A stretch of 64,000 nucleotides of DNA from Modestobacter sp. VKM Ac-2985 (GCF_026967925.1 NZ_JAPVBI010000002.1:671528-735527); one strand, 5' to 3'. Positions 33,211 to 42,294 are shown, counted from the first letter of the stretch. Program-made: numbers and translations. Notes: generated by a model not told the origin, from the sequence alone.

Positions 33211-34936
33211 CCGCACCACGCCGCCGGAAGCCCAGCGGAAGTACGTCTTCCTCGGCTTCGAATCCGCGGTTCCGGAATGCGGAGGCGCTGTTTGCCCGCA
33301 TCCCGGCCGAGAGGCTGAATGCGGCCCTGGCGGCGACGACCCCGTCGTCGCGCTACCGCCATGCCCAGACCCGGATCGGGGAGGAACACTCGGCCATCAC
33401 CGATGTGGCCCAACTGTTCGCTCTTCCCACGTCCCCTTGGTTCTGGGACCTGGTGAGACTGCTCCCTGGCAACGACCTCACGCAGCAGCGCCGCGGTCGC
33501 CCAGCGCACTATCCCGACTGGTTGTTGTTCCTGCTGTGCTGCGCCTCGGCGATCACGGGAATCTGCTCTCGGGCCGCCGCTGCTGCCCTGCTGGAGCAAC
33601 CACATCTGTGGACGCAGTTCGCCGCACACGTCGACCGCTACGTGCCCGACGGAATGACCCGCATCGCCGACCTGACCCCGCGCCCGGATCGTCCGGCCCG
33701 GCTAAAGGCCCGTCCCGCCGCACCGCCGCGACCCACGCCCGCCAGGGCCATGCAACCGCGCGCCGCCGCGGCAACCCGGCTGCCAGCCCAGCCTCCGATG
33801 CCTGCACCCGCCCAACACCATCTGGACTACTTCGTGCTCCGTTGGCGGGGCCTCGACAAGGCCGGTCAGTCACTGCCACCCGGCCATCCCTGGCATGGCC
33901 TGGATCATCGCCGAGTTCGAGACGCTCGCCGTCGGCCAGGCGCAACAAATGGGACTGCTCGACCCTGCGCTGGACTTCCAGTAACAGCGGCCGGACCGCA
34001 GCCAGTACATCGGCTTCGACGGAACCGTGATGCCCCTGAGCCGTCGCCACAAGGGAGACACCGCCCAGGAGTGGAAGACCGGTGAAGGCCGGATGGTGCT
34101 CGGCTCCAAGTACACGACCCGCTTCGACCCGCTTCGACGGTGAAGCCCATTCCCGGATCTGCCTCGGCTTCGCTCAGACCGGCAGGAGTCAGGAGTCGGT
34201 GTACGCCGACGAGGAGAAGGCCGTCCTCGACATGGCCGTTCGCCTGCGGCGCCTGTCCGGTGGTGGCATCAAGGGGATCGTCGTGGACAGCGCGGTTCGC
34301 GGCCACGCGGTCAGTCGCCTCCAGCGGCAGTGGATCACCGTCGTGAACTACCCGCACGCGCAGTCCAACCCCGACGGCGGTCCGGCCAACCGACTCAACG
34401 CCACTCGCCAGGAGAAGGACCACCTGCGTCGGATCTCCGTTCACGCCGACGAGAACGGCACCCCCTGCGAGCACTTCATCTACGCCTATGGCGGCGAACT
34501 CGTCCAACTGGTCGAGACTGACGATGGCCACTCCATCGTCCGGCTCCCTGTCTCCAAGTACGAGCAGCGGCCCAACCGTGACGGCACCCGGCGCGAGTAC
34601 AAGACCGTCCAGATCGACTGCGACATCGCAGGCTCCTACACCGAACGCGTCGCCCTGTTCCACACCGACAGCACCAGCAACGACCCCCAGTACAACTGGG
34701 GAGAGGTCGTACGCGTCTTCGCGCCCACCACCGTTGAGTTCCAGTACCTCTACGGCGCCCGCAACGACACCGAGTCCCGGCACGCTGACCTCAAGAGTCG
34801 GATCAAGTACCTGCCACCCGACATCCCCGGACAAGACCTTCGGATGCTTAGCGCGATGGTCACCGCCAACGCCTTGGCCTGGCAGGTGCACCTGCAAGCC
34901 CGCGAACAACCGAACGTCTTCGACGGAACCGCCTGA
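33207..34936 (+). pseudogene. Broken DDE-transposase-like gene
   Basis: Starts at GTG 33207 overlapping the recombinase-like gene. Frame 1 of the protein covers residues like 'YPDWLLFLLCCASAITGICS' and 'TQFAAHVDRYVPDGMT' to about 33890; the continuation lies in the next frame ('WIIAEFETLAVGQAQQMGLL') until TAA 33982-33984, then 'YIGFDGTVMPLSRRHKGD' to 34128; a 10-bp tandem duplication then moves the rest to the third frame (to TGA 34936). The pieces together hold candidate DDE acids: 'FDGT', 'GIVVDSAVRG' and 'NDTESRHADLKSR'. At least two shifts and one stop, so it is inactive unless heavily recoded. Related uncharacterised transposase-like proteins paired with an integrase-like gene occur in other actinobacteria (from memory). 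Confidence 0.65.
34117..34136 (+). repeat. 10-bp tandem duplication causing a frameshift
   Basis: ACCCGCTTCG is present twice in a row (34117-34126, 34127-34136). Removing one copy joins 'KYTTRF' to 'DGEAHSRICLGFAQ' in a single frame. Confidence 0.85.
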
Positions 34937-35111
34937 CCACTGGGCCCCTAACCCGCGCCCGAGCACGCGGACCGGTCTGTCCGCCGCCGTCTGAACCCCC
35001 TCCAGACCCCGTCCCGCGCCGCTGACGATGGCAGGATGAGGTCGATCCAGGCCCACAGGACCTTGATCAACGAGGCGCGGCGAGTTTTCTGAGACTTTGT
35101 CGCCGTGTCCC

Positions 35112-35184
35112 GGGCCTCTAGCTCAACTGGCAGAGCAGCGGACTTTTAATCCGCGGGTTGTGGGTTCGATCCCCACGGGGCCCA
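35112..35184 (+). tRNA. tRNA-Lys (TTT)
   Basis: Acceptor GGGCCTC/GGGGCCC with one G-T pair, D-arm GCTC/GAGC, anticodon stem GCGGA/TCCGC with loop CTTTTAA (TTT), T-arm TGTGG-GTTCGAT-CCCCA. 73 bases, followed by encoded CC. It borders the accessory segment; no obvious attachment-site duplicate was found. Confidence 0.95.
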
Positions 35185-35930
35185 CCGCGTCGGCCTGTGC
35201 GTTCGCGTCTCTACCACCACCGCCGAGTGGTGACTGGCAGCAGCCGTTGGCAGCGCCGGGGCATCCCCCGGGCTCCTCAACGTCCCGTCAGCACGCGTGG
35301 GTGAACATCAGCGGCAGAGCGCCGATCTCATCGGCCGCGGCCGTACCCTTCGCGCCCGACCGCTCGACCCAAGGGGATAACTCGCGTTTGTCGGTAGCGC
35401 AGCGGCGGCCGCCAGCTGTGCCGGCCGGGAGGGCCGGCGGCTGATGGACGGGGGAGCCTGGCCCTCGGCGCGCCGTAGCGACTGGGCTCCTGGCCCCACC
35501 GTGGTCCGGGCAGTGCGTCCTCGCTGACCATCAGGACAGGAGACCTCACCGTCGGGTTCCCCGATCCCACCGGGACAGCGCAGCTGCCACGACAGGAAAG
35601 CGCGGGACGTGCCATTCACTGTCCGCGAGTCGTGGCGCCGATGCGTACGGGGCCGCCTGCGGAATGGCGGGCACAACATGCCGGTGGAACCGTCCAGATC
35701 TTGATGACCGTCCCGTGATCTGGGAAAAGGCCAGCTCAGCGCCGCACGGATGTCGACAAGGCGGCTGCTGAGAGGCCGGTCATCGACCGTTCGGATGGGT
35801 TGCACAACGATTCGGTGACGGGACTGTGATGACGGTGTGAAAGCGCGTCGTCCGGCGCGGCGGGAGCCCTAGCTTTTGGCATGTCCGCGGCACTTCCCCA
35901 GCCGCGACGGACTGCCCCGAGGAGCCATCT
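35185..35930. other. Gene-free interval after tRNA-Lys
   Basis: About 745 bases in which I see no convincing gene on either strand; open frames are Arg/Pro/Ser-rich noise. It holds short hairpins (for example near 35425-35445) and, at its right end, an AT-richer stretch (35795-35880) likely to be the promoter for the next operon, including GTTG-CA-CAAC. Confidence 0.5.
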
Positions 35931-36155
35931 GTGAACACCGCGCTCGACCTCGCACCCCGCCCGTCGTCCACCGCGATCCCCGCGGAGGAGGAGCTGGACC
36001 TGGCCGCCCTGCTCCAGCTGTTCGAGCCCGGCGAGGACGAGCCGACGTCGGTGCGGGCCTCGCTGCGGTCGTCCGGCACCTCGCTCCTGCGGTGGGCCCA
36101 GGGCTCCTCGCGTCGGGCCGCCAGCTGGGGCGCCGTCTCCGCCGGGTGGCAGTGA
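35931..36155 (+). CDS. Small hypothetical protein
   Basis: A 74-residue protein from GTG 35931 with 'GAGGAG' upstream. The first half is acidic ('AEEELDLAALLQLFEPGEDE'), the second basic ('TSLLRWAQGSSRRAASWG'). No family known. Its stop overlaps the ATG of the next gene (TGATG), so the two are coupled. Confidence 0.6.
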   Translation: MNTALDLAPRPSSTAIPAEEELDLAALLQLFEPGEDEPTSVRASLRSSGTSLLRWAQGSSRRAASWGAVSAGWQ

Positions 36156-37030
36156 TGCTGCTCTGGCCGGTGGTCGCGGTGGTCGGTTTCGTGGTGCTGG
36201 CTGCGCTGGTCGTGGCCCTCGCGCAGAGCTCGACCGCGCGGTACGAGTTCGAGCGCAACCAGGTGCAGGGCCAGCAGGCCACGGCCGAGGCGACGGCCCC
36301 GGTCGCGGCCCCCGTGGCGGTGGGGGCGGCAGCGGTCTCGGGCGGTGCGGTGGCCCAGCCGCGGGTCGCTGAGCCGGCCAACGTCGTGGCGCCGGTGCCC
36401 ACGCCGGGCATGGCGGCGCACCCGGCGGGTCGGCAGGGCGGCGCGCAGGGCACCCCGCCGGCCTGGTGGCTGGTCGAGGAGTCGGGGGACGGCGCACGGG
36501 AGCAGGTGCTGGCGGGCCCCTTCGCCGACCCGATCGAGGCGGACTGGCTGGCGATGTCCGCGGCACCGGCGGGTGCCGGCCGCGCCGTCTACGGCGTGCT
36601 CCGCTCCGACGGCCGGCTGGTCCGCCGGCAGCTGCCGGCCGAGCGGGAGTGGCTCAGCGACCTCGGTGACCAGCTCGACCGGCTGCCCGAGGAGTGGGAC
36701 GGGCCGCTGGCGGAGGAGGACGACCTCGTCTCGCTGGGGGTCGAGGTGGCCGCGGCACTGGTCGAGGCGGGGCTCCAGCTGCACGACTGCGCGGGGGAGG
36801 GGCCGGCCGGCGGCGTCTGCCTCACGCCCGAGCCCGGGCACCCGGGTGTGCTGGTCAGCTGGCACCAGCACGACCGGATGAGCCGCCACCAGATGCGCGG
36901 CGCCGACGCGCACGAGGCGGTGCAGCGCACGATGAACGCCGCGATCGCCGAGTGTCTGCTGCAGCTGGGCTTCGACGTCCAGCCGTTCGGTAGCACCGGC
37001 TGCTCGCTGGTGGCGGTCGACCCGCACTGA
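36155..37030 (+). CDS. Membrane-anchored protein with C-terminal soluble domain
   Basis: A 291-residue protein. One N-terminal membrane helix ('MLLWPVVAVVGFVVLAALVV') is followed by 'SSTARYEFERNQ', an Ala/Val/Pro-rich linker (about residues 45-105) and a soluble domain with 'PAWWLVEESGDG', 'LEDDLVSLGV'-like acidic helices and 'LVSWHQHDRMSR'. No family recognised for the domain. The anchor and 'TARYE' motif recur in the 59-residue protein at 42.0 kb, so they share an ancestor. Coupled to the small gene upstream; convergent to the polymerase gene. Confidence 0.68.
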   Translation: MLLWPVVAVVGFVVLAALVVALAQSSTARYEFERNQVQGQQATAEATAPVAAPVAVGAAAVSGGAVAQPRVAEPANVVAPVPTPGMAAHPAGRQGGAQGTPPAWWLVEESGDGAREQVLAGPFADPIEADWLAMSAAPAGAGRAVYGVLRSDGRLVRRQLPAEREWLSDLGDQLDRLPEEWDGPLAEEDDLVSLGVEVAAALVEAGLQLHDCAGEGPAGGVCLTPEPGHPGVLVSWHQHDRMSRHQMRGADAHEAVQRTMNAAIAECLLQLGFDVQPFGSTGCSLVAVDPH

Positions 37031-37043
37031 ACCGGCCGTCGGC

Positions 37044-38723
37044 TCAGTGCGCGTCGGCCCAGGAGTCGACGACGGAGACGTCGAGCGGGAAGTCGACCGG
37101 GAAGCCGCCGAACAGCAGCCGGCCGGCCTGCGCCGCGGCCTGGTGCACCGCCTCGGTCACCTCTGCGACGAGGGCGGCGGGGGTGTGCACCACGACCTCG
37201 TCGTGCAGGAAGAACACCAGGTGCGGGCGGTCGGTGAGCTCGCCGGCGCCGCCGAGTCGCCAGAGCCGGTTGCGCAGGTCGGCCAGCCAGCACAGCGCCC
37301 ACTCGGCACCGGTGCCCTGGACGACGAAGTTGCGGGTGAACCGACCCCAGGCGCGGCGGTCGCGGGCGTGGTCCTCGGGTGGCACTCCGTCGTCCGCGGG
37401 TTCGAGCGAGCGCTCGGCCCACGCGCCGGTCGGCAGCGGGGCCCCCCGGCCGAGCAGGGTGTGCACCACCTCCCCCCGCTCGCCGGCCCGGGCGGCCTCC
37501 TCGACCAGCCCGATTGCCCGCGGGTAGCGGCGCGCCAGCCGGGGGAGCATCCGCCCGCTCTCGCCCCGGGTGCCGCCGTACATCGCGCCGAGCATCCCGA
37601 GCTTGGCGTCGCCGCGACTCGGCACGGCGCCACTGTCGACCATCGCCTGGTAGAGGTCCGCCGCCCGCGCGGCCTCGGCCATGGCGGTGTCGCCGCTCAT
37701 CCCGGCGAGCACCCGGGGCTCCAGCTGGGCGACGTCGGCGACGACGAACCGCCACCCCGGGTCGGCGACGGCCGCCGGGCGGATCTGGGTCGGCACCGAC
37801 AGCGCCCCGCCGCCGGACGACGCCCACCGGCCGGTCACCACCCCGCCGGGCAGGTACGTGGGGCGGAACCGGCCGTCGCGCACCCAGCTGTCCAGCCAGG
37901 CCCAGCCGTTCGCCGCGAGCAGCCTCGCGAGCTTCCTGTACTCCAGCAGCGGCGGGACGCCGGGGTGGTCCAGCTGCTCCAGCGTCCAGGACCGGGTGTC
38001 GCTCACCGGCAGCCCGGCGTTCTGCAGCGCCCGCAGCAGCTCGCCGGGGGAGTCCGGGTTCAGCTGCGGCGCACCCAGGGCGGCGCGAATCTCCGGGACC
38101 AGCCGTTCCAGCTGCGCCGGCCGTTGCCCCCGCGGCGGGCGTGGGCCCATCAGCTCGGTCAACAGCCGGTCGTGGACGTCGGCGCGCCAGGGGAGCCCGG
38201 CGTGCGTCAGCTCTGCGGCCACCAGGGCACCGGAGGACTCCGCGGCCAGCAGCAGGGCCAGCCGCCCACGTTCGCGCGCCGCGGCCAGGGCCGCCTGCTG
38301 CCGGCCGTGCTCGGCCACCGGGTCCAGCCGGTCGGCCAGGTCGCCAAGCGCGAAGAGGGTGTGCTCCTCGGCGGCGACGGGGGCGAGCGCGTCCCAGGCC
38401 GCGGCGTCGTCACCGGCGAGGGACGTCTGGTCGACGAAGGGGGAGTGGCGCAGCAGTGCACGGCTCAGCCGGAGGTCGCTGCAGCGCTCGACCCGCACCC
38501 CGGCCGCCAGCAGCGCCGGGTACCAGCGGGTGGTGTCGTCCCAGACCCACCGGGTGCGCTCGCGCTGCCGCACGAACCCGGGCAGCTCTTCCTCCGGCAG
38601 CCGCACCGGCGGGCCGGTGACGCCACCGGAGAGCTCCCGCGCCTCGACCCGACCGGGCGCCGCGCGGACCAGGAGCACCCGGTCAGGGATGCCGTCCTCC
38701 GGCGTCGGCCTGCCCGTGGTCAC
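37044..38723 (-). CDS. Bifunctional 3'-5' exonuclease / family A DNA polymerase
   Basis: A 559-residue stand-alone polymerase, much shorter than PolA and without a 5' nuclease domain. Polymerase motifs are intact: motif A 'VVADVAQLEPRVLAGMSGD' (about residue 325), motif B 'RGDAKLGMLGAMYGGTRGES' (about 365) and motif C 'FFLHDEVVVHT' (about 505). The N-terminal ~190 residues resemble a degenerate exonuclease domain. This actinobacterial family is annotated as bifunctional exonuclease/polymerase; a repair role is presumed. Start at GTG 38723. Confidence 0.85.
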   Translation of the reverse strand: MTTGRPTPEDGIPDRVLLVRAAPGRVEARELSGGVTGPPVRLPEEELPGFVRQRERTRWVWDDTTRWYPALLAAGVRVERCSDLRLSRALLRHSPFVDQTSLAGDDAAAWDALAPVAAEEHTLFALGDLADRLDPVAEHGRQQAALAAARERGRLALLLAAESSGALVAAELTHAGLPWRADVHDRLLTELMGPRPPRGQRPAQLERLVPEIRAALGAPQLNPDSPGELLRALQNAGLPVSDTRSWTLEQLDHPGVPPLLEYRKLARLLAANGWAWLDSWVRDGRFRPTYLPGGVVTGRWASSGGGALSVPTQIRPAAVADPGWRFVVADVAQLEPRVLAGMSGDTAMAEAARAADLYQAMVDSGAVPSRGDAKLGMLGAMYGGTRGESGRMLPRLARRYPRAIGLVEEAARAGERGEVVHTLLGRGAPLPTGAWAERSLEPADDGVPPEDHARDRRAWGRFTRNFVVQGTGAEWALCWLADLRNRLWRLGGAGELTDRPHLVFFLHDEVVVHTPAALVAEVTEAVHQAAAQAGRLLFGGFPVDFPLDVSVVDSWADAH

Positions 38724-38778
38724 CGCGGCAGTGTCCTGGACGGGTACGACGGGACGGGCCCCGGCCCGGATGGACTGG

Positions 38779-38997
38779 TCAGTCGCCGTACTGGCAGGCC
38801 GGGCAGAGCCCGGTGTCGTCCGGCACGTCCTCCACCGGCACCACCTGCACGTAGGTCCCGCACAGCGCCGGCACGTCCTCGTGCGACTGCAGCGCCGGGC
38901 GTCCGACGGCCGCGTCGACCGCGTGCAGCGGGCCGGCCAGCTTCTCGCCCACCGGGTCCTGCGCCGTCCGCCGGGCCCGCCCGATCACGTTCGCCAT
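38779..38997 (-). CDS. Small hypothetical protein
   Basis: A 72-residue protein: 'MANVIGRARRTAQDPVGEKL' then 'LCGTYVQVVPVEDVPDDTGL' and a final 'CPACQYGD'. The three cysteines could bind metal, but only one CxxC is present. It lies just upstream of the polymerase gene on the same strand. ATG 38997 is preferred; a start at 39006 would add three residues. Confidence 0.6.
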   Translation of the reverse strand: MANVIGRARRTAQDPVGEKLAGPLHAVDAAVGRPALQSHEDVPALCGTYVQVVPVEDVPDDTGLCPACQYGD

Positions 38998-39121
38998 GGG
39001 ACCCACTGTCCCCCACCGGCGGCCGGTGGGCCCGGCCTGCGCATGGGACCGGTCGGCCTGGGGCAGGATCCGGGTCCGTCTCAGCCCCGGACGTCGCGCT
39101 GCCGCACGCCAGGAGCCACCG

Positions 39122-39832
39122 ATGTCCCGATCGATCGCCGACCAGACCGTCGAGGAGCTCGGCGGGCCCGGCAGCGTCCTCGCCCGTCAGCGCGCGGACC
39201 ACGCGGAGCTGGACCGGCTGCTGCACGAGCTCGACGGCACCACCGGCACCGACCAGGAGCGGGTGCTGCGCCGGGTCGACCGGCTGGTCTTCAGCCACGC
39301 CTTCGCCGAGGAGACGGTGCTCTGGCCGGTGATCCGGCGGGTGCTGCCCGACGGCGACGCGCTGACCCGCCAGGTCGAGGAGGAGCACCAGGAGGTCAAC
39401 GAGCTGGTCAGCGAGCTGGAGGCGCTCGGGCACGACGACCCGCGCCGGGCGGAGGCGCTGGCCCGCCTGGTGGAGGTGCTGCGCGAGGACGTCCGGGACG
39501 AGGAGGACGTGATGTTTCCCCGCCTGCAGGACGAGCTGGACGACGATGCGCTGCGCCGGCTGGGTCGGCAGTGGCAAGTCGCCCGGCGGGTCTCGCCGAC
39601 CCGCCCGCACCCGACCGTCTCCCGCCGCCCGCCGGGGAACGCCCTCTCCGGGCTCCCGCTGTCGGTGCTCGACCGCACCCGCGACCTGGTCGACGCGGGG
39701 GTGCAGCACGCTCCGGACCGGATCGCCCCGGCCGGCCAGGCGGTCAGCCGGGGACTGGCGACGGTCGCCGGCTGGGTGGAGCGGGTGCCGCTGGCCCGCC
39801 GCGGTGACGGCGGCCAGTCCACCAGCCGCTGA
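39122..39832 (+). CDS. Hemerythrin HHE domain protein
   Basis: A 236-residue protein. Residues about 20-150 form a four-helix hemerythrin-like domain with likely iron ligands in 'RADHAEL', 'SHAFAEETVLWP', 'EEEHQEV' and 'RDEEDVMFP'. Such proteins bind a di-iron centre and sense or store O2 or NO; the exact role is unknown. The C-terminal ~85 residues are basic and unlike hemerythrin. Start ATG 39122 after 'CAGGAGCC'. Confidence 0.85.
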   Translation: MSRSIADQTVEELGGPGSVLARQRADHAELDRLLHELDGTTGTDQERVLRRVDRLVFSHAFAEETVLWPVIRRVLPDGDALTRQVEEEHQEVNELVSELEALGHDDPRRAEALARLVEVLREDVRDEEDVMFPRLQDELDDDALRRLGRQWQVARRVSPTRPHPTVSRRPPGNALSGLPLSVLDRTRDLVDAGVQHAPDRIAPAGQAVSRGLATVAGWVERVPLARRGDGGQSTSR

Positions 39833-39909
39833 GTGCCGGTGCCGGCCGCGTGGTCTGATCGCAGGGACACGGTCGGCACCGTCGCCGGCCGACGACGCGA
39901 GGGAGTCGC

Positions 39910-40671
39910 ATGTCCGGCAGTCCAGGCCAGAGCTCAGGCGAGGTCCAGCTCGAGGTCTCCGAAGGCGTCGCTGTCGTGACGCTCAACGCCCCGCAGCGGC
40001 GCAACGCGCTCACCCCCGCGATGGCCGCCGAGCTGATCGCCACCTTCGACGAGGTCGACGCCCGCGAAGACGTGGGCGCGCTGGTCGTGCAGGCGGTCGG
40101 GAAGTCGTTCTGCGCCGGTGGCGACGTGCAGACCCTGACCGACGCCGGCCGCGACCCGGCGGCGCCCGAGGCGTACGCCGGGATGGGCGCCATCTACGAC
40201 TCGTTCTACCGGCTCGGCCAGGTCCGGGTGCCGACGATCGCCGCCGTCCGGGGCTCGGCGGTCGGCGCCGGGATGAACATGCTGCTCGCCGCCGACCTGC
40301 GGATCGTCGCCCGCGACGCCCGGCTGATCTGCGGCTTCCTCAAGCGCGGGATCCACCCCGGCGGTGGGCACTTCGTGCTGCTCTCCCGGCTGATCGGGCG
40401 GGAGGCCGCCGCGGCGATGGCGCTGTTCGGCGAGGAGGTCGACGGCGAGGCCGCCGTCCGGTTGGGCCTGGCCTGGGAGACCCACGACGACGACGCCGTC
40501 GAGGGCCGCGCCCGGGAGCTGGCCGCCCGGGTGGCCAAGGACCCCGCGCTGGCCCGGCTGGCGATCGGCAACTTCCGCAAGGAGACCGGGCCGCCCGGGG
40601 TCAGCTGGGAGATCGCCACCCAGTTCGAGCGCCCCGCCCAGATGTGGTCGATGCGCCGGCCGACCGACTGA
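39910..40671 (+). CDS. Enoyl-CoA hydratase/isomerase family protein
   Basis: A 253-residue crotonase-fold protein. It has 'VVTLNAPQRRNALTPAMAAEL' (about residues 22-42), the oxyanion-hole segments 'SFCAGGDVQTL' and 'VRGSAVGAGMNMLLAADLRI' (about 115-134). One of the two usual catalytic glutamates is not clear, so it could be a hydratase or isomerase. Start ATG 39910 follows 'GAGGGAG'. Single gene with a strong terminator. Confidence 0.86.
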   Translation: MSGSPGQSSGEVQLEVSEGVAVVTLNAPQRRNALTPAMAAELIATFDEVDAREDVGALVVQAVGKSFCAGGDVQTLTDAGRDPAAPEAYAGMGAIYDSFYRLGQVRVPTIAAVRGSAVGAGMNMLLAADLRIVARDARLICGFLKRGIHPGGGHFVLLSRLIGREAAAAMALFGEEVDGEAAVRLGLAWETHDDDAVEGRARELAARVAKDPALARLAIGNFRKETGPPGVSWEIATQFERPAQMWSMRRPTD

Positions 40672-40678
40672 GGACACA

Positions 40679-40714
40679 CGACGGCCCCCGGTCCAGCAGG
40701 ACCGGGGGCCGTCG
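40679..40714. terminator. Bidirectional intrinsic terminator
   Basis: Perfect 16-bp stem, 40679-40694 with 40699-40714, loop AGCA, between the convergent enoyl-CoA hydratase and YihY genes. Confidence 0.88.
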
Positions 40715-40729
40715 CGTCGTGCCGGTGGA

Positions 40730-41782
40730 TCAGGTGGTCTGCTGACGCTTGGGGTCGTCCCGGGCGTCGAGCTGGATCTCCTTGTCCGCACGCGGCACGC
40801 CGTCCTTGAGCTCCTTCGTCCGCTCCATCTCGGAGTCGAGCTCGATGCCGAACAGCAGGGCGAGGTTGATCAGCCAGAACCAGATCAGGAAGATCACCAC
40901 GCCGGCCAGCGCCCCGTAGGTGGCGTTGTAGCTGCTGAAGTTCGCCACGTAGAAGGCGAACAGCGCGGAGGCGACGACCGCCACCAGGATGGCCATGCCA
41001 GCACCGGGGCTGACCCACTTGAAGCCGCGCAGCTTGGCGTTGGGGGTGGCGTAGTACAGGACGGCGATCATCAGTGCGAGCACCACCAGGATGACCGGCC
41101 ACTTCACCCAGGTCCAGACGGTGAGCACGGTGCTGCCCAGGCCGAGCGCCTGGCCGACGGCGTCGACCACCGGGCCGCTGAGCACCAGCATCGCCAGGAT
41201 CAGGGCGGCGAAGAGGATGCCGATCAGCGTGATCAGCAGCTGGAGGGGCTTGAGCTTCCAGATCTTGCGGCCCTCGCGGGTCTCGTAGACCACGTTGGCC
41301 GCGCGGGTGAAGGCGCCGACGTAGCCCGAGGCCGACCAGATGGCGCCGAACAGACCCAGCACCAGGCCGAAGCCGGCCGCGCTCGGACTGCCGGCGACCT
41401 GCTCGATCACCGGGTTGAGCGTGTTGGCCGCCTGCTCGGGCACGACCTCGGTGAGCGCGGTGGTGAGCTCTTCCGGGTCGGTGAGCAGGCCGATGATGGA
41501 CGCCAGCGCGGTGAGCGCGGGGAAGAGCGCGAGCACGCCGTAGTAGGTGAGCGTGGCCGCCCAGTCGGTGAGCCCGTCCTCGCTGAACTCCTTGGCGGCT
41601 CGCTTGAGCGTCCCGCCGGTGCTCGTGCTGGTGTCCACGCCGGTGGGCGCGAAGTCGGCCCGCTCGTGCGTGATGTTGTCGTCGCCCGGGGCGATGTCCC
41701 CGCCGTCGCGGTCGTCGGTCGGGTCGCGGTCGTCGGTCGTGTTGCGGCCCTCGTGGGGGGTTCGTGCACTTGCTCCGGCCAT
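40730..41782 (-). CDS. YihY/virulence factor BrkB family membrane protein
   Basis: A 350-residue protein with a charged ~60-residue lead and six membrane helices. 'LTYYGVLALFPALTALASI' and 'ANVVYETREGRKIWKLKPLQ' are standard YihY marks, and 'YNATYGALAGVVIFLIWFWL' lies in the last helices. Despite the old name RNase BN it is a membrane protein of unknown role. The acidic tail ends 'DDPKRQQTT'. ATG 41782; the open frame further upstream is not needed. Confidence 0.88.
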   Translation of the reverse strand: MAGASARTPHEGRNTTDDRDPTDDRDGGDIAPGDDNITHERADFAPTGVDTSTSTGGTLKRAAKEFSEDGLTDWAATLTYYGVLALFPALTALASIIGLLTDPEELTTALTEVVPEQAANTLNPVIEQVAGSPSAAGFGLVLGLFGAIWSASGYVGAFTRAANVVYETREGRKIWKLKPLQLLITLIGILFAALILAMLVLSGPVVDAVGQALGLGSTVLTVWTWVKWPVILVVLALMIAVLYYATPNAKLRGFKWVSPGAGMAILVAVVASALFAFYVANFSSYNATYGALAGVVIFLIWFWLINLALLFGIELDSEMERTKELKDGVPRADKEIQLDARDDPKRQQTT

Positions 41783-42042
41783 CGGGGCCTCCGGTGATCG
41801 ACGCGGGCTGGGTCGGACCGTGGGTGCCCCGGCAACAGCCGTCGCACGCCTGGTGGCGTGGAATTCCGGATCCGGTGGGTTCCCGCTGGCCTGCGCCGTG
41901 ACCACGCGCCGCACCGTCACCGGATCGTGACCAGGCAAACAGGTTCCGGAGGGTTCGCAGCCCGCCGGGGCGGGCAGAGGAGCATCGGACCTGAGTCGCC
42001 GGGAGGTCGCCGGCGGGCCCCGAGAGAGATGTGGAGTGACAG

Positions 42043-42222
42043 ATGGTGTTGTGGCCAGCGTTGAGCCTGATCGGGTTCTTGGCCCTGACGGCCCTGGTGA
42101 TCGCGATGGGCACGCAGTCCACCGCACGGTACGAGGCAGAGAAGCGCGCGTCCTCCAGGCCGCTCGGGCGGGCCGCGACGACGGAGTCCCGCTCCCCGCG
42201 CCCTGCGAACGCCGTCTCCTGA
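42043..42222 (+). CDS. Short membrane-anchor protein related to the 36.2-kb gene
   Basis: A 59-residue protein from ATG 42043: one membrane helix 'MVLWPALSLIGFLALTALV' and then 'TQSTARYEAEKRASSRPL'. The helix start (L-W-P) and 'TARYE' match the N-terminus of the 291-residue protein at 36155. Function unknown. Too short for many gene finders; ends before a terminator hairpin. Confidence 0.6.
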   Translation: MVLWPALSLIGFLALTALVIAMGTQSTARYEAEKRASSRPLGRAATTESRSPRPANAVS

Positions 42223-42264
42223 CGCACCCGGGGAGGCCGGCCGGCCTGCCCGAACTGCCGCACC

Positions 42265-42294
42265 ACGGCGGTCCTCCTCCCGGAGGGCCGCCGT
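42265..42294. terminator. Intrinsic terminator
   Basis: 13-bp stem with one T-G pair, 42265-42277 with 42282-42294, loop TCCC, between the convergent short membrane protein and acyl-CoA dehydrogenase genes. Confidence 0.75.

Noticed and set aside
35112..35184. tRNA-Lys as the attachment site of the accessory segment
   Set aside because: The segment lies on the 5' side of the tRNA and no duplicate of the tRNA 3' end was found near 29 kb; the known integrase-at-3'-end geometry does not fit.
35308..35805. 165-residue minus-strand ORF after tRNA-Lys
   Set aside because: Composition is shadow-like, no ribosome site and no recognisable motif.
40975..41000. Third copy of the ATGGCCAT palindrome in the YihY gene
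   Set aside because: Only the ATGGCCAT core and a few flanking bases match; the arms differ, so it is chance within normal coding sequence.
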